Below, in pieces: positions 32,496 through 45,500 of a DNA stretch of 64,000 bases. Both the position numbers and the translations under genes were made by a program. Position 1 is the stretch's first letter, and every line of letters begins with the position of its first letter. The stretch is from NCBI GenBank assembly GCA_027625915.1, contig JANTQA010000012.1:2139001-2203000 (forward strand). Direction: 5' to 3'. The notes under the pieces were generated by a model. That model had not been told where the DNA came from, made no database searches, and saw only the letters and a list, made by a program, of their open reading frames with translations. This DNA is from Anaeramoeba flamelloides. Taxonomy: Eukaryota; Metamonada; Anaeramoebidae.

Positions 32496-33047
32496 TTAAT
32501 CGAAGAAACAAGAAAAAAATTGTTTTTCGAAAATAAATTTAGTTTTAATTTTGATTTTGCTTTTTTTCTCAGAATACAATTCTAAGGTACAACTAATTTG
32601 TAATTCAAAAAACCTAAGATATTGTGATTTGTTATGTTTCTGTTGACAAAGTTGGTGTCTAAAGTATTCAATTATTTACCTTGGCTTTTTTCTTCTGTTT
32701 TTTATTTCTTAAATTTTCGAAAAGAAAGTCAAAAATAATTAAAGTTTTGGAGTTTTTTGAATATTGAGACAATATATTTTTTGAAATTTTGTTTTCCTGT
32801 TGTTCAGACAACTTGTTTAAACTTTCCAAATCTATGGTCTAAATTAAAAACCAAATTTTACTCATCTACATAATGATATTTATCAAAGTTAGTTTATTTT
32901 ACCATTTTTAAAAATTTTTATTGTAAAAACCTTACTGAAAAAAGAGTTTATTTGAGTGCAAAAGGATTTTTAAACTTTGAAACACAAATATCACTCACCG
33001 CTCTCTTTGTGAACATAACCAAAGTAAATCAGAGTTGAATCTTTCAT
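32496..33047 (-). CDS. Small three-exon gene, 114-aa protein of unknown function
   Basis: Found by splice logic. Exon 1 is 32999-33047 (ATG to a GTGAGTG donor, 16 codons plus one base, MKDSTLIYFGYVHKES). Exon 2 is 32680-32831 (acceptor CATAG; it completes an Asp codon and ends on a codon before GTAAAT). Exon 3 is 32496-32639 (acceptor CAACAG, ends CFFD-TAA). All phases agree and 115 codons stay open. Exon 2 has a Leu/Ser/Gln/Lys helix-prone segment (LESLNKLSEQQENKISK), FDFLFENLRNKK and a Lys cluster; exon 3 has QYLRFFELQISCTLELYSE. Composition is ordinary protein, unlike its surroundings. The family is not recognised. It is transcribed toward the GH13 gene, 196 bp away; a joint transcript cannot be excluded. 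Confidence 0.6.
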
Positions 33048-33279
33048 TTTTAAATTTTTTGAAAGTTTTCTTGATGATTATATTTTTGATTATTATTTAA
33101 TTTTGTGTTTTATCATTAAAATAGTTTATCGGAAATGAGCGAAAACAATCATAGAAAAAAATAAAATAAGGAGACCCGAAAATTGTGTATTTGAAACAAC
33201 TATTTTCTTTTAGAAGATTGCCCTAAAAAAGTACCCTCGTTCCAAATAAACTTATTGAAATCAAGAATATTCAAAAAAA

Positions 33280-33800
33280 AATTTATCATTTTATTTTCAA
33301 AGATTTGTTTTCTTTATCTTCTTAATTTGGATGAATTCAAAAAAGTCATTACTTTGAATTTCTAGCACCATTACTATTTATAATTATTTCACCAAATATT
33401 TTTTACTAATTTACTATTAAAATACTTTTTCAAAAATCCATTGTTATCAAACAAATCCAAATAAGGAATTATATTTCAAAAATTAAAATAAAGGGGTTAA
33501 ATAATCGAATCTATAAAACAGTTATCAAAAGATTCAACAGAAAGAAAAGAAATCATGATGAAAAATTGAAATTAATTAGTCAGAAATATTTTGAGTTTTG
33601 ATTTAAATGGAAAATAAATAATTTTACAATCAAATAAATATACCTAATAAATCTTTTTTCTGGAAGAGGAATTGAAAAATATCATATTTTTCATAAAACA
33701 AAACTAAATTATTCTTCAAAAATTCTGGCCCAATTTAAAAAATAATGGGAAGTTTTTTCAGGGTTTATTTCATATTCTTCTCACAAAAAGATTACCATTA
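33280..33800 (+). repeat. Dispersed repeat R2, copy 2
   Basis: Parallel to 22890-23460: same succession of blocks around TTTATCTTCTTAAT, the ACTATTTA segment, GATTCAAC and ATTTTGAGTTTT. It is followed by a stretch related to about 58250-58620. Confidence 0.6.
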
Positions 33801-33879
33801 TTTGGATCAGAATCATTTTTTCAAATTTTAAAAATTTTTGTTTTTCTTTTTTTTTTTAATTTTTTTTTTTTGATACTTT

Positions 33880-33960
33880 TTTTTTGTTTTTTCTTTTTCT
33901 TTTTCTTTTTCTTTTTCTTTTTCTTTTTCTTTGATTTTCTTTTTCTTTGTTTTTTTTTGA
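33880..33960. repeat. TTTTTC microsatellite
   Basis: Repeated CTTTTT hexamers broken near the right end. Reading the other strand gives a Lys/Glu-only frame of 69 codons that should not be called a gene. Confidence 0.9.
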
Positions 33961-34300
33961 TTTCTTTTTTTTTTCGATTTTTTTTTTGTTTTTCGTTGAT
34001 TTTTTGTTTTATTTTTTTTTAGCAAAAAATTAAGCAAAAAAAAAAAAAAAGGAGTTTCAAAAATACAAATAATCAGAAAGAAAATTGATAATAAAATGTC
34101 TTTTGATTTTCAATTTAATTATCCCCAAAAAATCTTCTTGTTAAACTTTTTTTTAGTTAAAGCTCTTTAATAAAAAATCGTTAATGTTCTTTTCAAAAAT
34201 TTTTGCTCACTTTTTTAGTTTTTGATTTTATTTTTTTGAGGGTTTATTCTAGTATTCTTCTCAAAACTATATTTTCCTAATTTTTATTTTTTTTTTTGAT
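33960..34300 (+). repeat. Repeat shared with about 58250-58620
   Basis: Both places read, in order, a T-run, 'GCAAAA..AT.ATGCAAAAA'-like sequence, 'AATACAAATAATCA', 'AAAATTGA', TTACAG/TTTTAG, 'AATAAAAAATC.GTAATG' and 'AGTTTTTG.TTTTATTTTTTT'. Possibly the 3' part of R2. The second copy lies in the last ankyrin-gene intron. Confidence 0.55.
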
Positions 34301-34334
34301 ATTTGAATCAAAATATTTCTTAATCAAAAACTTA

Positions 34335-34613
34335 TCAAAATTCAAGATCACTCCAAGGCAAATTTGAAATAAGTTTTGTTTTCCTCTTACTGAACGGGCA
34401 CCCCATATAATTTTGAAGGGTATTTATATCATTTTCTGTATCTCTATTACAGCTAAAGTGATCTCGGGTGTTAACTTTAGGATTTTGGATTTCAGAACTT
34501 TTACAAGATTAATTTCAAATTTAGCAATTAGAAATTAGTTGAAGACAAACTAAACAAACTTACTAAAATTTTTTGAATATTATCTTTTTATCCTTCTTTA
34601 GGGGGGTTATCAT
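34335..34613 (-). CDS. Small two-exon gene, 70-aa protein of unknown function
   Basis: Exon 1 is 34564-34613: ATG (directly after two in-frame stops), MITPLKKDKKIIFKKF, then two bases before a GTAAGT donor. The 66-base intron ends AAAAG. Exon 2 is 34335-34497: one base completes Tyr, then SEIQNPKVNTRDHF, CNRDTENDINTLQNYMGC, PFSKRKTKL and SNLPWSDLEF-TGA. Total 71 codons with matching phase. Composition (Asn, Asp, Arg, Cys, Trp) is clearly coding-like against A/T-run surroundings. Basic N-terminus, no membrane segment; two Cys about 29 residues apart. Not recognised. An upstream exon is possible: an ATG plus GTATGT donor lies at 35489-35504, but it was not joined. Confidence 0.5.
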
Positions 34614-36266
34614 CTACTAAGGCAATCCTAAGATTAAAGTATGTTGTTATTAGATGTAAATCTCATTAGTACTCCATGGTTCAAAATGCCTCTCCAAAAT
34701 CAATTAGTCAAGTAGTAATATTGGTTTATCTCATCAATTAAAAATGATCCTATGTATAAGTAAAAAACCCAATAATTTTTGAAAACAATCTACATTTTTC
34801 CACATATTTAAAGGTTGAATTATCAATAATCAAACTTTGAGTTGCAAAATATCTTTCTTAAATTTGTGGCTAAATGTAGATTAATCGCTAAAAAATTCAG
34901 TTTTTTGAAAAAATTAAATAATGAATAAATAAAGTTTTTTGTCAAATTATTTCTCAAATCATGGAAATATATTGATGTTAAAAGTAGCTTTATCAAAAGC
35001 AAACAAAACTAATCAGTCTTTGTGCTTTTATGTTAATGATTATTGAGTTAATCTTTGAAATTCAAAAATTCAAAAAATAGTAACTTTTGGAAGTTCTAAA
35101 TCTAAATTATTAAATACCGGAATACTATTTTGAGTTTATATTTTTAGATTTGGAAAAGTAATTAAAAAAATAATTTCTAAAAAGAACTTTTTTAATTAGT
35201 GATCGTTGGTCAAAAATGTAATAATTTATTGTACAAAAATATTAATTAATAGATTTTTTAATGCTATTTGAGGAATGGCGCACTAATAACTTTTACACCC
35301 AATTACAACACACTTTAATTATCAATAAATCTAAGATAACACTAATCCCTTAAAGTTAATAATTCATTTTGTAAATTCTCAAAGAATATGCTCCCAAGAA
35401 AAAATATGGGAAATCCTTTCACATTTTTCAAGTAACAAAAGTGATTCTTTTCCTCACAAACAATCAAAATAGGATTTAAAGAACATACCCTTTAAATCAA
35501 CCATTGTTCTTTTATAATTTATTTTTTTGATAGTATTAAAACACACTCCTACCTCATAAGTATTGATACCTGAATTTTTATCTTGTAAAATTTAAAGTTT
35601 TGACACAATTTTTTTCCACTTTCTTTTATCAAAAAATAACTCACAAACAATATACACAACAATTGAATTTTTGTTCCCATCCACTACAACAACAAACGGA
35701 TTTTAATTTTTTCTTTTAAAAGCAATCAAAATCAAAAAAACAAACTCTCAAAAGAAAAAAAATCAAAAAAAAACAAAGCCCAAGAAATTATTCTACCAAC
35801 CATTTTTTAATTCTTTTTTTTTAAGTGTTCATTTTGAGATCCCCTGTTTTCCAATTTCAGACTACACTACTACACCGAATTAAAGTAATATTATGACTCA
35901 AATTTTTATTTAAAACAATTCAAAAGTACTCAAAAAATACAAAAGATTAAGATTACTAAAAAAACGATAACAAGAAACCATAGGAGGAAAGAATTTACTT
36001 TAATACTCAACCACAATGGACTCATACTTTTATGCAAAAGTTTAATTTGATTGTTATTTACCTTCCATGTAATTGTGTACTAAAAAGAAACAGGAATATT
36101 AAATTGGTGTTTGGAAATCAAGCAAAAAAAAAACATAAACAATTCAGAAAGTTTCTCGAAAACAGAAATTTAATCACTTTTTCAACACCTTACAAAAAGA
36201 AATTCAAGTTTTCATTTTTTTCTCTTTTTATCCTTTTTTTTTTTAAAATTTTTCATCAGAAAATCA
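34614..36266. other. Region upstream of TAPT1
   Basis: Holds the isolated 16-base ATG-to-GTATGT stretch at 35489-35504 (minus strand) and a weak acceptor-like segment near 35260. An open frame from 36032 overlaps the TAPT1 leader in another frame and is not supported. Otherwise AT-rich without features. Confidence 0.5.
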
Positions 36267-37553
36267 ATGTCAAAAAAAGAAGAAACAACAGAAAGTGAAA
36301 AGACTAAAGTCAAGTCTAGCCCAGCGAATGCATTTCAAAAGTATTTTGTCGACGAATTACAATCCACTGTAACAAAGGAAACGATTAAATTCAATGAAGA
36401 AGAAATCACGAATGTTACAAAATTAACAAAACGAATCCATAATTTTTTCAAAGTGCCATATAATTTTGAACTCTCGATCTCGTATGGGATCTTGTTAGTC
36501 TTGGACATTTTTTTCCACTACGTTGTTATTTATCCAATTAAGAATCTTGTTTCTGTTTATCACAAATATCTTAAAAAGAACAAAATTAGTGAACAAAAAA
36601 TGGTTGACTTAATTGTCTTTTGCATCTGTTTGTTTATTTTGTTCGTTGTGTCTCAGATCAATTTTTATTCCTTATTGGAAGGCATTCAGGAATCGCAGAT
36701 GAAATTAATGTTTCTGTACAATGCGTTAGAATTATTAGATGGAGTGTTCACCCCATTTTCACTCCAAGCATTGAATTCCCTAAGCCTGACCATTTATGAG
36801 CACAATAAGCAAAATGAAGAGAAAAAGTTTTTCAATAAGAAAATGATAATTGAAATAATAATTACGACATTCGTTTTATTAACGCACACGTGCATACTGT
36901 TTACCAGCGCTGTCATGGTTGGGATCAGTTTAACCTCAAGAAAGCTTTCCATGATCTCTTTTTTATTACGTAACAATTGGATCGAGTTCAAGCAGACCAT
37001 TATGAAAAGCCACACACAAAACTCAATGAGAAACATTTTTCGAGACGACTGCTTTGAAAGGGTCAAATTATATTTGTTTGCATATTCTGTAATTGCAGAA
37101 GACATTGGGGGCCCAGAATTTAACATTAATGATGATCAAAGATCTACTTTAAAATGGTTAATTATTGCCGAATTTATTGTTGATTGGTCAAAAAACGCCT
37201 TTGTTGTGAAAAATAATGAAATCTCTCCAAAAATTTTTAAATCCTTTCGAAACGAATTAGCACAAATGGCTTGGGTTTCCCATAACCAGGAAACAGAAAA
37301 CGCTTACACAGACACAATGCAGAAGGAAATGGGCTTCGTTATGATACCAAGTATACTTTTATTTTTTAAATCCACAATCACTGCCCTTTGGAACAATTAT
37401 GCTTTCTTTACGTTTTGTTTTTATTTATTTGCATTTTTCTTATTGCAGTCATTAATTGCTATTATAATTAAATTTATTCATTTGTTTTTTATGAAAAGGT
37501 TTTCCAAAATTCAAAAAACACAAGAAGAAATCAGCCAGAAAAAAGATAATTAA
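36267..37553 (+). CDS. TAPT1 / Emp65 family ER membrane protein
   Basis: Single exon, 428 aa. Polytopic protein of the TAPT1 (DUF747) family; yeast Emp65 works with Slp1 to protect soluble proteins in the ER, and human TAPT1 is needed at the ciliary base. Charged N-tail, then membrane segments at about 68-92, 110-130 and 193-222 and two near 372-418. Family hallmarks: MFLYNALELLD, the segment LRNNWIEFKQTIMK, FRDDCFERVKLY and IAEFIVDWSKNAFVVKNNEI. These resemble TAPT1's conserved 'FKKFD', 'CSDxxERFHY' and 'DWxKHAFITKFN' regions (recalled, not aligned). It ends in a Lys-rich tail. Human TAPT1 is longer (about 567 aa), mainly at the N-terminus. Start: first in-frame ATG after a T-rich leader. 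Confidence 0.88.
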   Translation: MSKKEETTESEKTKVKSSPANAFQKYFVDELQSTVTKETIKFNEEEITNVTKLTKRIHNFFKVPYNFELSISYGILLVLDIFFHYVVIYPIKNLVSVYHKYLKKNKISEQKMVDLIVFCICLFILFVVSQINFYSLLEGIQESQMKLMFLYNALELLDGVFTPFSLQALNSLSLTIYEHNKQNEEKKFFNKKMIIEIIITTFVLLTHTCILFTSAVMVGISLTSRKLSMISFLLRNNWIEFKQTIMKSHTQNSMRNIFRDDCFERVKLYLFAYSVIAEDIGGPEFNINDDQRSTLKWLIIAEFIVDWSKNAFVVKNNEISPKIFKSFRNELAQMAWVSHNQETENAYTDTMQKEMGFVMIPSILLFFKSTITALWNNYAFFTFCFYLFAFFLLQSLIAIIIKFIHLFFMKRFSKIQKTQEEISQKKDN

Positions 37554-39530
37554 GATCAGAATACAAATAGAGAATTTAATAAATTCTTAAATTTAAATAT
37601 ATGACTTATGAATTCAAAAATTATAAACAAACACTTTCTTCTTAAATGATATAAGCCAATGACTAAATATGAAAATATTATTCTTTTTCTATTTATCATA
37701 ATTTATGCAATAAATGAAACATATTTAAATTTTATTATGATCCTCAGTTTTTCTTTTTATTTTTGTATTTTTCTTCTCCGTTATTTCTTCCTAATTGTTA
37801 TTAAATATTCACAATTGTTTTTAATATCTTTGTAATTAAAAATAAAAACAATGAAATACTGGTATTTGAATAATAAATTGGTAAAAATTTCACTTCATTT
37901 CCATTTTCCTTTTAACTTTCCTTTACAAATAAAGTTTTCAAAGAATAGTTTGGATTTTTACTGATTAATATTTATTGGTTGTTTCTTTTTTATTTCATAG
38001 ATATTAAGCAAACTCAGAAGTCTAAATGATACGAAAAATTATTTCTGACGATGAAAAAGGATAAGGTCAGCTGAAATTTTGTAACATTTATTTTCCAAAT
38101 ATCAATCTATTTTTTCATTTGATTATATAGATCAATAGAGTATATTTTGTGAAATCGGTATTTATTTAGTTTTTTTAGATGAAAAATTTCTTTTTATTAA
38201 AATATTTGCAATATTTAACTTCAATTTAGGAGTACAGAAATAAATTTAATATTTTTCTTTTCGAAATTAAAAATATTTTTCAAATTTTTGTTGATGAGAT
38301 AATCAACTAAAATTTATTTTTTTTTAAACAGTTAAAACAGTTAAAAGAATTACAATAATACAATTTCATTCAAATTGGAAATAATTTTGATTTTTGTAAA
38401 ATATCAAAATCATTTTTTCATCTTTTAGAGTTTTTTTGTTTTTATTTTTTGAATTACGTTACTTGTTTCCTTCGATCGAAATTTTTTTTAAAAAAATTGA
38501 TATTAGGTTAAAGTTGGGTTCTTCAAAACAGAAGAACTCAGATAAAATTAACTATAAGTATATGTTCCTTTGAGCTATCAATAACTGTTAATAGAATTTG
38601 TACAAATTTATCAATACATTTTTTAGTTTTGCCCATCTGCAAAATTTTTAACTAACCGATAATTTATTAGTATTAATAATTATTGATTTTTAGTTCTGTG
38701 GGTATTGTAATTGATAAACAATTGTTAACATTTTAATTTAATCTATGGTTGTAATTTGGTATTTCTTCCAGAATTGATTAAATAAGATTTTTTTTTCAAG
38801 ACTTGAAAATTGGTGTGTTAAAAATTTTGAATTGGAGTTTAATCCACTAAAAAAAAAAAAAAAAAGAGTATGTAAGAAAGATTTTTAAAACTTGAAAAAG
38901 AAAATTCAAGAAATTGTTTGAATCAAGATATAATTCTCACTAGTTTATTTTACCTTTCAATTTCTTTTAATTATCTATGTTCTATCTTATTTTTTTTTCC
39001 TTCACTTTTTTCTATTTTTTTGTGTTTGTAAGATTCTTTATTTTTAACTTTATGACTATTATAAATTTAAAAAAATTTTTTAGGGTCAAGTACAAAGAAA
39101 AATAGTCAAAATGTTCTTAAATGTTGTTTTTTCTTGTAAATTCAAAAAAAAAAAAAAATTATTAATCATTAAAAACTTTGGATGTAATTTATTTTGAAAA
39201 TTAGATGAAATATTTTTTTAGAAATTATTTTTTTTAAAAGTATGAGTTTTTATTCTAAAAAGAAACTGAATGACTTAATATAAATATATATCATAAAAAA
39301 AGTGAAATAGAAATGATTTTAATGTTAAATAAGACTTAAAATTATCTAGTTTTTAGATAAAAAAATAAATAAAAAAGAAAAGAAAAGAAAAGAAAACGAA
39401 ACAGGTAATAGAAATTTAATAGTATTTAAATATAATTAAGATTATAATTAAATAAAATAATTAATTTCTATTTTCAAAAAAACAAGAATAAAAAAAAAAA
39501 AAATAGAATTTTAAGTGTTTGTTTTTTTTT
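37554..39530. other. Convergent 3' region TAPT1 / TMEM181-like gene
   Basis: No gene visible. R1 copy 3 occupies about 38320-38850. Remaining sequence is A/T runs and short AAAAG repeats at about 39370-39400. Confidence 0.65.
38320..38850 (+). repeat. Dispersed repeat R1, copy 3
   Basis: Plus-strand copy matching about 60400-60955 and the reverse copies at 6500-7060 and 29230-29700. It preserves the uninterrupted site ('CAATAATACAATTTCATTC') into which the 129-bp TA element inserted in copy 2. Confidence 0.75.
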
Positions 39531-42500
39531 TTAATCAGATTCAGAATTAGATTTTTCTTCTGATTGAGATTTTTCTTCTGATTGAGATTGTGATTGAGAT
39601 TGAGATTGTGAACCACTTTCAGATTTTTCTGATAATTCCAATTGATTGTCATTTTTTGAATCATCATCCAAATCATCTTCAAGATCAGAAACCTCATCAA
39701 CAAATTGTGTATGACCGGCCATTGCACTACGTTTTGAATCGGATGGTAATAAAGCATAGGCATAAAACAAGACATATGCATTATAAATTGTAAAAGTGGC
39801 CATGAATTCCATTGCGGTGTTTCTTAAAGAACTAATGAAATTACCACCAATTGCAATTATCGTAAAAATGAAAGTAAAAAGTGATAAGAAAAAGAAGAAA
39901 TAAAATCTTTTTTTGTGACCAAGTTGCTTGACTGTTTGGAATGCTCGGATGGTTGCATAAATTATCCATAAGAAAAAGAAAATAAAAACAATTAAATTCA
40001 AAATTCTAACTGCTAAAAAGCCATTGACATCATTAATTGTTTCATATTGTGGATCATCAATTTCATGTACTTGATTCCAGATAAACATGATTACATATGT
40101 GATAAAAAAGAAAGCTAATGGGATCATTTTTGGGAAATAAAATTTCCAAAATCTTCTTTCATGTTTGTGCTATTTAAAATTAGATGAAAAAAAGGAGAAT
40201 TTTGATTGATTTTTTTTTTATTTATTCCAAATTACAAAAATATAAAATAATAAAAAAAATTTTAATGTTTTTTCTCTTTTAAAACAATAATTTAGGAATT
40301 TTATTTTTTATTTGATTTTTTCAAAAGCAAACATTCTTATTAAGAAATTTGCAATAGAAATTAATTATAATTATCAAAAGTTTTTTATTTCTCGTCATTA
40401 ATCATGCTTAGCAATTATAAAAAAATTTTTAATATTTTTTAAAAAGTATGAGTTTTTGAGAAATTGATTCTTATTTCATTTATTTAAATCACAACTATCA
40501 TTTACATTATCTTTATAATTTTTAGTCTTGTATTTTATTCAAGTTTCATTCAAAAATTTCCAATTTTTTAATCATTACATTTCTTGTTTTTTTTTTTTGG
40601 ATTCCTTGAAAAAAAAAAATAAGAATTTTATTTTGTTTAATAAAAAAAATATATAGTAGTGAAAAAAATACCGGACTTGAAAATAACCCCTGACAAGATT
40701 TTTAATTGTGAATATTTAATTATTAAAAGTAAGTTCATAAACTGACTATTATAATCTTAAATACCTACATATATATATATACCGGTATACACATGTATGT
40801 ATGTATGTATGTATGTATGTATTCAATTGGAATCTATGAGTGGTCAACATTATTCTGGTCGATATAATTTGTTTTGAAATGAATTCAAGAAAAATATTTA
40901 GAAATAAAAATAAATTCTAATTCTTTTGGAAATCCAAAATAAAAATAAAAAATAATAAGAAAAAATTCAAAATAAAATAGTTACATAACGAAGTCCATCA
41001 ATAATTACAAGCCAGAAACCCATAATAAAAATGAAAAAAAATGCGACAAAGAAAGAATCAATAACAACTGGAAAGTCACCACCTGATAAAATTCTTAAAG
41101 GATAAAGTGGGTTGTTAAAGAGAAGAAGTAATAAGAGACAATATGCGATTAATTTTTGCTCAATTGTGAAAGATGAAAATGGAACGTGTTTAACTTGACG
41201 AACATAATAAGCCATAACTAAACAATTTATAATTACAAAAGTGTATCTAAAAAATAATTCAAAGTTCGACATCGATTTATTGACAAAAAAGAACTATTTA
41301 AAATATTAATTTTATTTGTTCAGAAGAATAATAATAATAAAAATATAACGTTAATAAAATAAGAATATAACATATATTATTAAGAAGATAGGAATTAAAT
41401 ATAATTTAATAATTAATAAATAAAATTATTTATTTAATCTTTTTGTTAAAGATTTGAAAAATAGTTTTTTTTTTTTTTTTTTTTAATAAAAGAAATGTTT
41501 GTAAAGCACATCTAAGGATTTAAAAATAAAATTTTCAACGATTTTATTTTTTTGTTAAATGATTTAAAAAAAAAAAAAAAAAAAAGATTGATTTTTATGG
41601 GTACATTTTTGTTTTTGTACATTTCAGATAGATTTCAAAGAATTTTGAAGATTAATTTTTTAATTACTAATAAATTCATAACTAGAATTTATTATTTGGA
41701 TTTTTTTTTGTTTCTCCAATCTTATGAGCACGACAATAATAAAATTTAAATTTATTAAAAATATCATCTATCAAGAATATTATATTGCTTGATTTCTCAT
41801 TCTCGTTCAAATAACTTCATTTATTTCTATCTGATAAGAAATGATAATTTCTTCATTTAAACAAAAAATGCCTTAGATTAATCAAAAATATGATTACATT
41901 GTATCAATATTTTAATAATTCTTTAAGTTTCAATATTTCTGTTTTTGAATTTTTTTTAAACAAAATTGAAAAAAAAAAAAAAAAAAAAAGAATGCTATTT
42001 TTTTGCCTTTTGTTAAAATTTTAATTATGTGGATTTTCTTTAATTTAAATAATGAAAATTTGTTTTGTAATTTAATTAAAAACCGTTTTTTTTATCGAAC
42101 CATCTTATGGGCTTTTAAAATTAACAAATCAATTTTTAAAAACTAAAAAAAAAAAAAATATATATCACTTTTTTTCTTTTTTTTTATTAATTCATATTTT
42201 CGATGCATAGTGATAATTGTCTAAATTTTATATGAACATTTTCGTTTGATAATTTCATAATTAAAAAACACAGAATAGTTTCAAATAATTTTTATTTGTG
42301 ACTGATGTTTTTGAAATTACCATAATGATCATTTTAAAAGTTTATAAAAAAAAAAGTTTTCAAAAGGTATCTATAAAACAGTCAACAAACTTAATCGAGA
42401 TATTTTCAGGATTATATATTTGAACACTATTTATATACATTTTAGTTTTTTCCTTTTCCATTATTTTTAAGAAATAGCGCTATTTTAAATCTTAAATTGA

Positions 42501-45500
42501 AGTTTTTGAGTTATTTCAAAACAAAAAGATTTGTTTAAAATGCACACCTTCTCATGTAATCTATTTTTTAGTTGGTTTTTACTTTGATTAATTTCATCGA
42601 TTTGTCATGTACACATTTCGAAAAAGTAAATTTTAAATTCAAAAAAATTTTTGTGAAAGTGTGCCAGTTTTTCAAAAACAAATTATGTTTCTTGTTTTCA
42701 GATGAAATTCAGAAAAGAGATTTTATTTTTATAAAAAGAAACTTATATTAAAAAAAAAAAAAAAAAAAAAAATTTGATAGTTCTTTTTGTTTATCCTGTC
42801 ATTTTCCTATTAATAAATGAACAATTATCCTGTTATTTTTCCAATTAATAAAGGGGAATTTATATTTCAAGTTCCTCAAATATTTTACTAATTATTATCA
42901 AAAATAATGCAAAGATCATCATAAAATCAATTGAAAATGAAAATTCAAGAGATTTAATTTGCCTCTTCTTTATTAAACTTTCAGATAAATTTTTAAATAG
43001 GGCAACCTGATTTAATCAGTAAAATAAAATTTTTAGATTTAATTTCGCTCTCCTTTTTGAATAATTGAGATAAAATCTGAATTTTTTTAATTCTATTTTA
43101 ACATTAATTTACAGTATTTAATAAATGTTTTTAGAAATAAGTGATTAAATTAAGGAAAGAAGAAGTCTCTATTTATTCAGAGCTAATGAAAATTGAAAAA
43201 AATTTAATTATTGGAAGTTGAATTTATTTTTATTTGAATTTATCATTAAAATCAAAATTGGGAAATTTTCGCTAATTTCTCAAGTAAAGAATCGGTTTTT
43301 TTTTTTAGTCATTTTGTCAAATACTTGATGAAATATTTCTTGTCAATTTTTCATATCATTAATTTTTGTGACTCTTTAGAGTTATTTAATAGGGTACGAA
43401 ATCATTGTTTTTGTGTTGGATTGGATATCAATGTTTTTCCACTTTGTTAAGCCAAATATTCAATTTTTTATAATTCATTTAAATAGGAAAAAAAAATATT
43501 TGGCTTTTCTTTTCGGAATTTTTAATAAAAAAAAGAATAAGAAAAAGAAGAATCATTTTTAATTGTTGGTAAATTTAATCAATTTTTGAGCCCAACCTCT
43601 TTCTTAAAATAACTTATTAGTGTTTTCCGTTGGTTTTGGGTTCAAATAAATAAGCGCATTATACCCATGTTCTGGGTTGTATTAAAAACTTTTTTGTCAC
43701 AGTTTTTCGAAAACTTCTTTAATAAAAAAAATTTTCTCTTTATTTATTAATAGATTTTAAACTTTAAAGACTCTTGTATTTTAATTCTATTCCAAATTAC
43801 TCATGTTAGATCTATTTTATTTCAATTTTGTTTTTTGTAATAAAAATTCTTTTTAATAATGGAAAATAATTAAGCAATCCCAAATAAAATTTTTCTGAAA
43901 TTGATGAATGTTAGGTGAACGAAATAAAGTTTTTGTGATTTTGTTTTTTGATTTCCTTCCTCCAAAAATACATTTAACCGTTCTGGAAAAAAAGTGAAAC
44001 AGGGAAAAAAAAAAGTGAAACCAGGTTTTTAATTGGGAACATTAATAGAACCTGAAAATCCAAAGTAAGATCAATTAATAGAAGAATAAATATATAAATA
44101 AAGACGAAATGAAGGATTTAACACAATGAAAGAGTTTTTAATACTATCTTTTGGTCTAGGTTTTTCTTTGGAAGATTGATCAATTATTAAAAAAATGTTC
44201 AAAAAATTGACTATTTTTGCGGATCTCCAAAACCACAACAACAATTTCGATATGAAAGTAGATCCAAATTGTGTTTGTTGGTTTGATTGAAAATAATATA
44301 ATGGATTATTATTTGAAGTTAATTGGTTTCTTCTTTAAATTGATTTTACTTTTCGTTTTCAGGTTCTATTAATGTTCCCAATGAAAAACCTGGTTTCACT
44401 TTTTTTTTTCCCTGTTTCACTTTTTTTCGACAATGGTAATATAAAAATAAATTATTAAATTCGTTTTACAAAAGCGTGGCAAAAAAAAGTTTTTTAATAA
44501 CATTCTAAAAATAGATCTCTTCAAGTTTGTTGGCTATTTTAAAGGTTCCTTTTGAAAACTTTTTTGTATTGCTTTTTGAAAAAATACAAAACCTCAATAA
44601 AATCTTTATTCAAATAAACAAATGGTGGCAAAAAGAATAATTGAATCACTCACCGATAAATTTTGTATCGAAAAAGTCTTGTAATTTTTCGAAATAACTT
44701 TCTTTTTGGTGAAGTATTTCAATTAAAAAAAGAAAAAATAAAAAAGAAAAAAAAGAAAAAATAAATAAAGAAAAAAAAAAAAAGTCAAACATTAACAAAA
44801 AGTGTTGAAAAATAATTTTCGGATGTATCGCTAGTGATTTTCATTGTAACATGATAATTTTCATAATGCAAAAATGGTTCATAAACCACAGTGTGTGTTG
44901 TGCAATTTTTTTTTGCCTATTAGGGAAAAGTAATAGAAAAGATGAAAAAAAAGTTTTTCAAAATATGGGAGAAGGATAATTTTTGAGTTTGACTTTTGGA
45001 AATTGTTCTTTTAAATTCAATTTCATAAAGAGTTTTTATGAAGGTTTTAAAGAGAGAAAAATTTAAATTTATTTTTTTTTGATTGAGTGAACCAATTCTT
45101 GGTTATTCAAAGAAAAAAACAAAAAAAAAAAAAAAAGTTAAATCAAAAAAAAAAAAAAGAAAGTTGATTATCGAATCTAAAAAGTTAATTAATGAACTGA
45201 AAGGTGATTCGGTGTTCAATAAAAATGGTTTGGTTGAACCAAAATAGGATATTTGTTCAAATTTTTTTAATTTTTAGAAACAGTAACATTGAGGAAAGTA
45301 AGGAAAAAAAAGAAAAACAAAAAAAATAAATAAATAAAAAAAAAAAAAATATATTACATCGCACTCAACTGTTCTTTTATGTTCGGTTGAAGAAATGAAT
45401 GGGTAGTCAACACCGTTTTCATATTTGTCCCGATTATTCGTACCTCGTAGGGTGACTTCAAAAAAAGCTTGTGTTTCGACACCCTCATCAAGATCATTTA

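Noticed and set aside
33828-34037. 69-codon Lys/Glu frame on the minus strand
   Set aside because: Produced by the TTTTTC microsatellite.
39461-39793. Alternate frames within the last TMEM181-like exon
   Set aside because: They read the Ser/Gln repeat tail out of frame.
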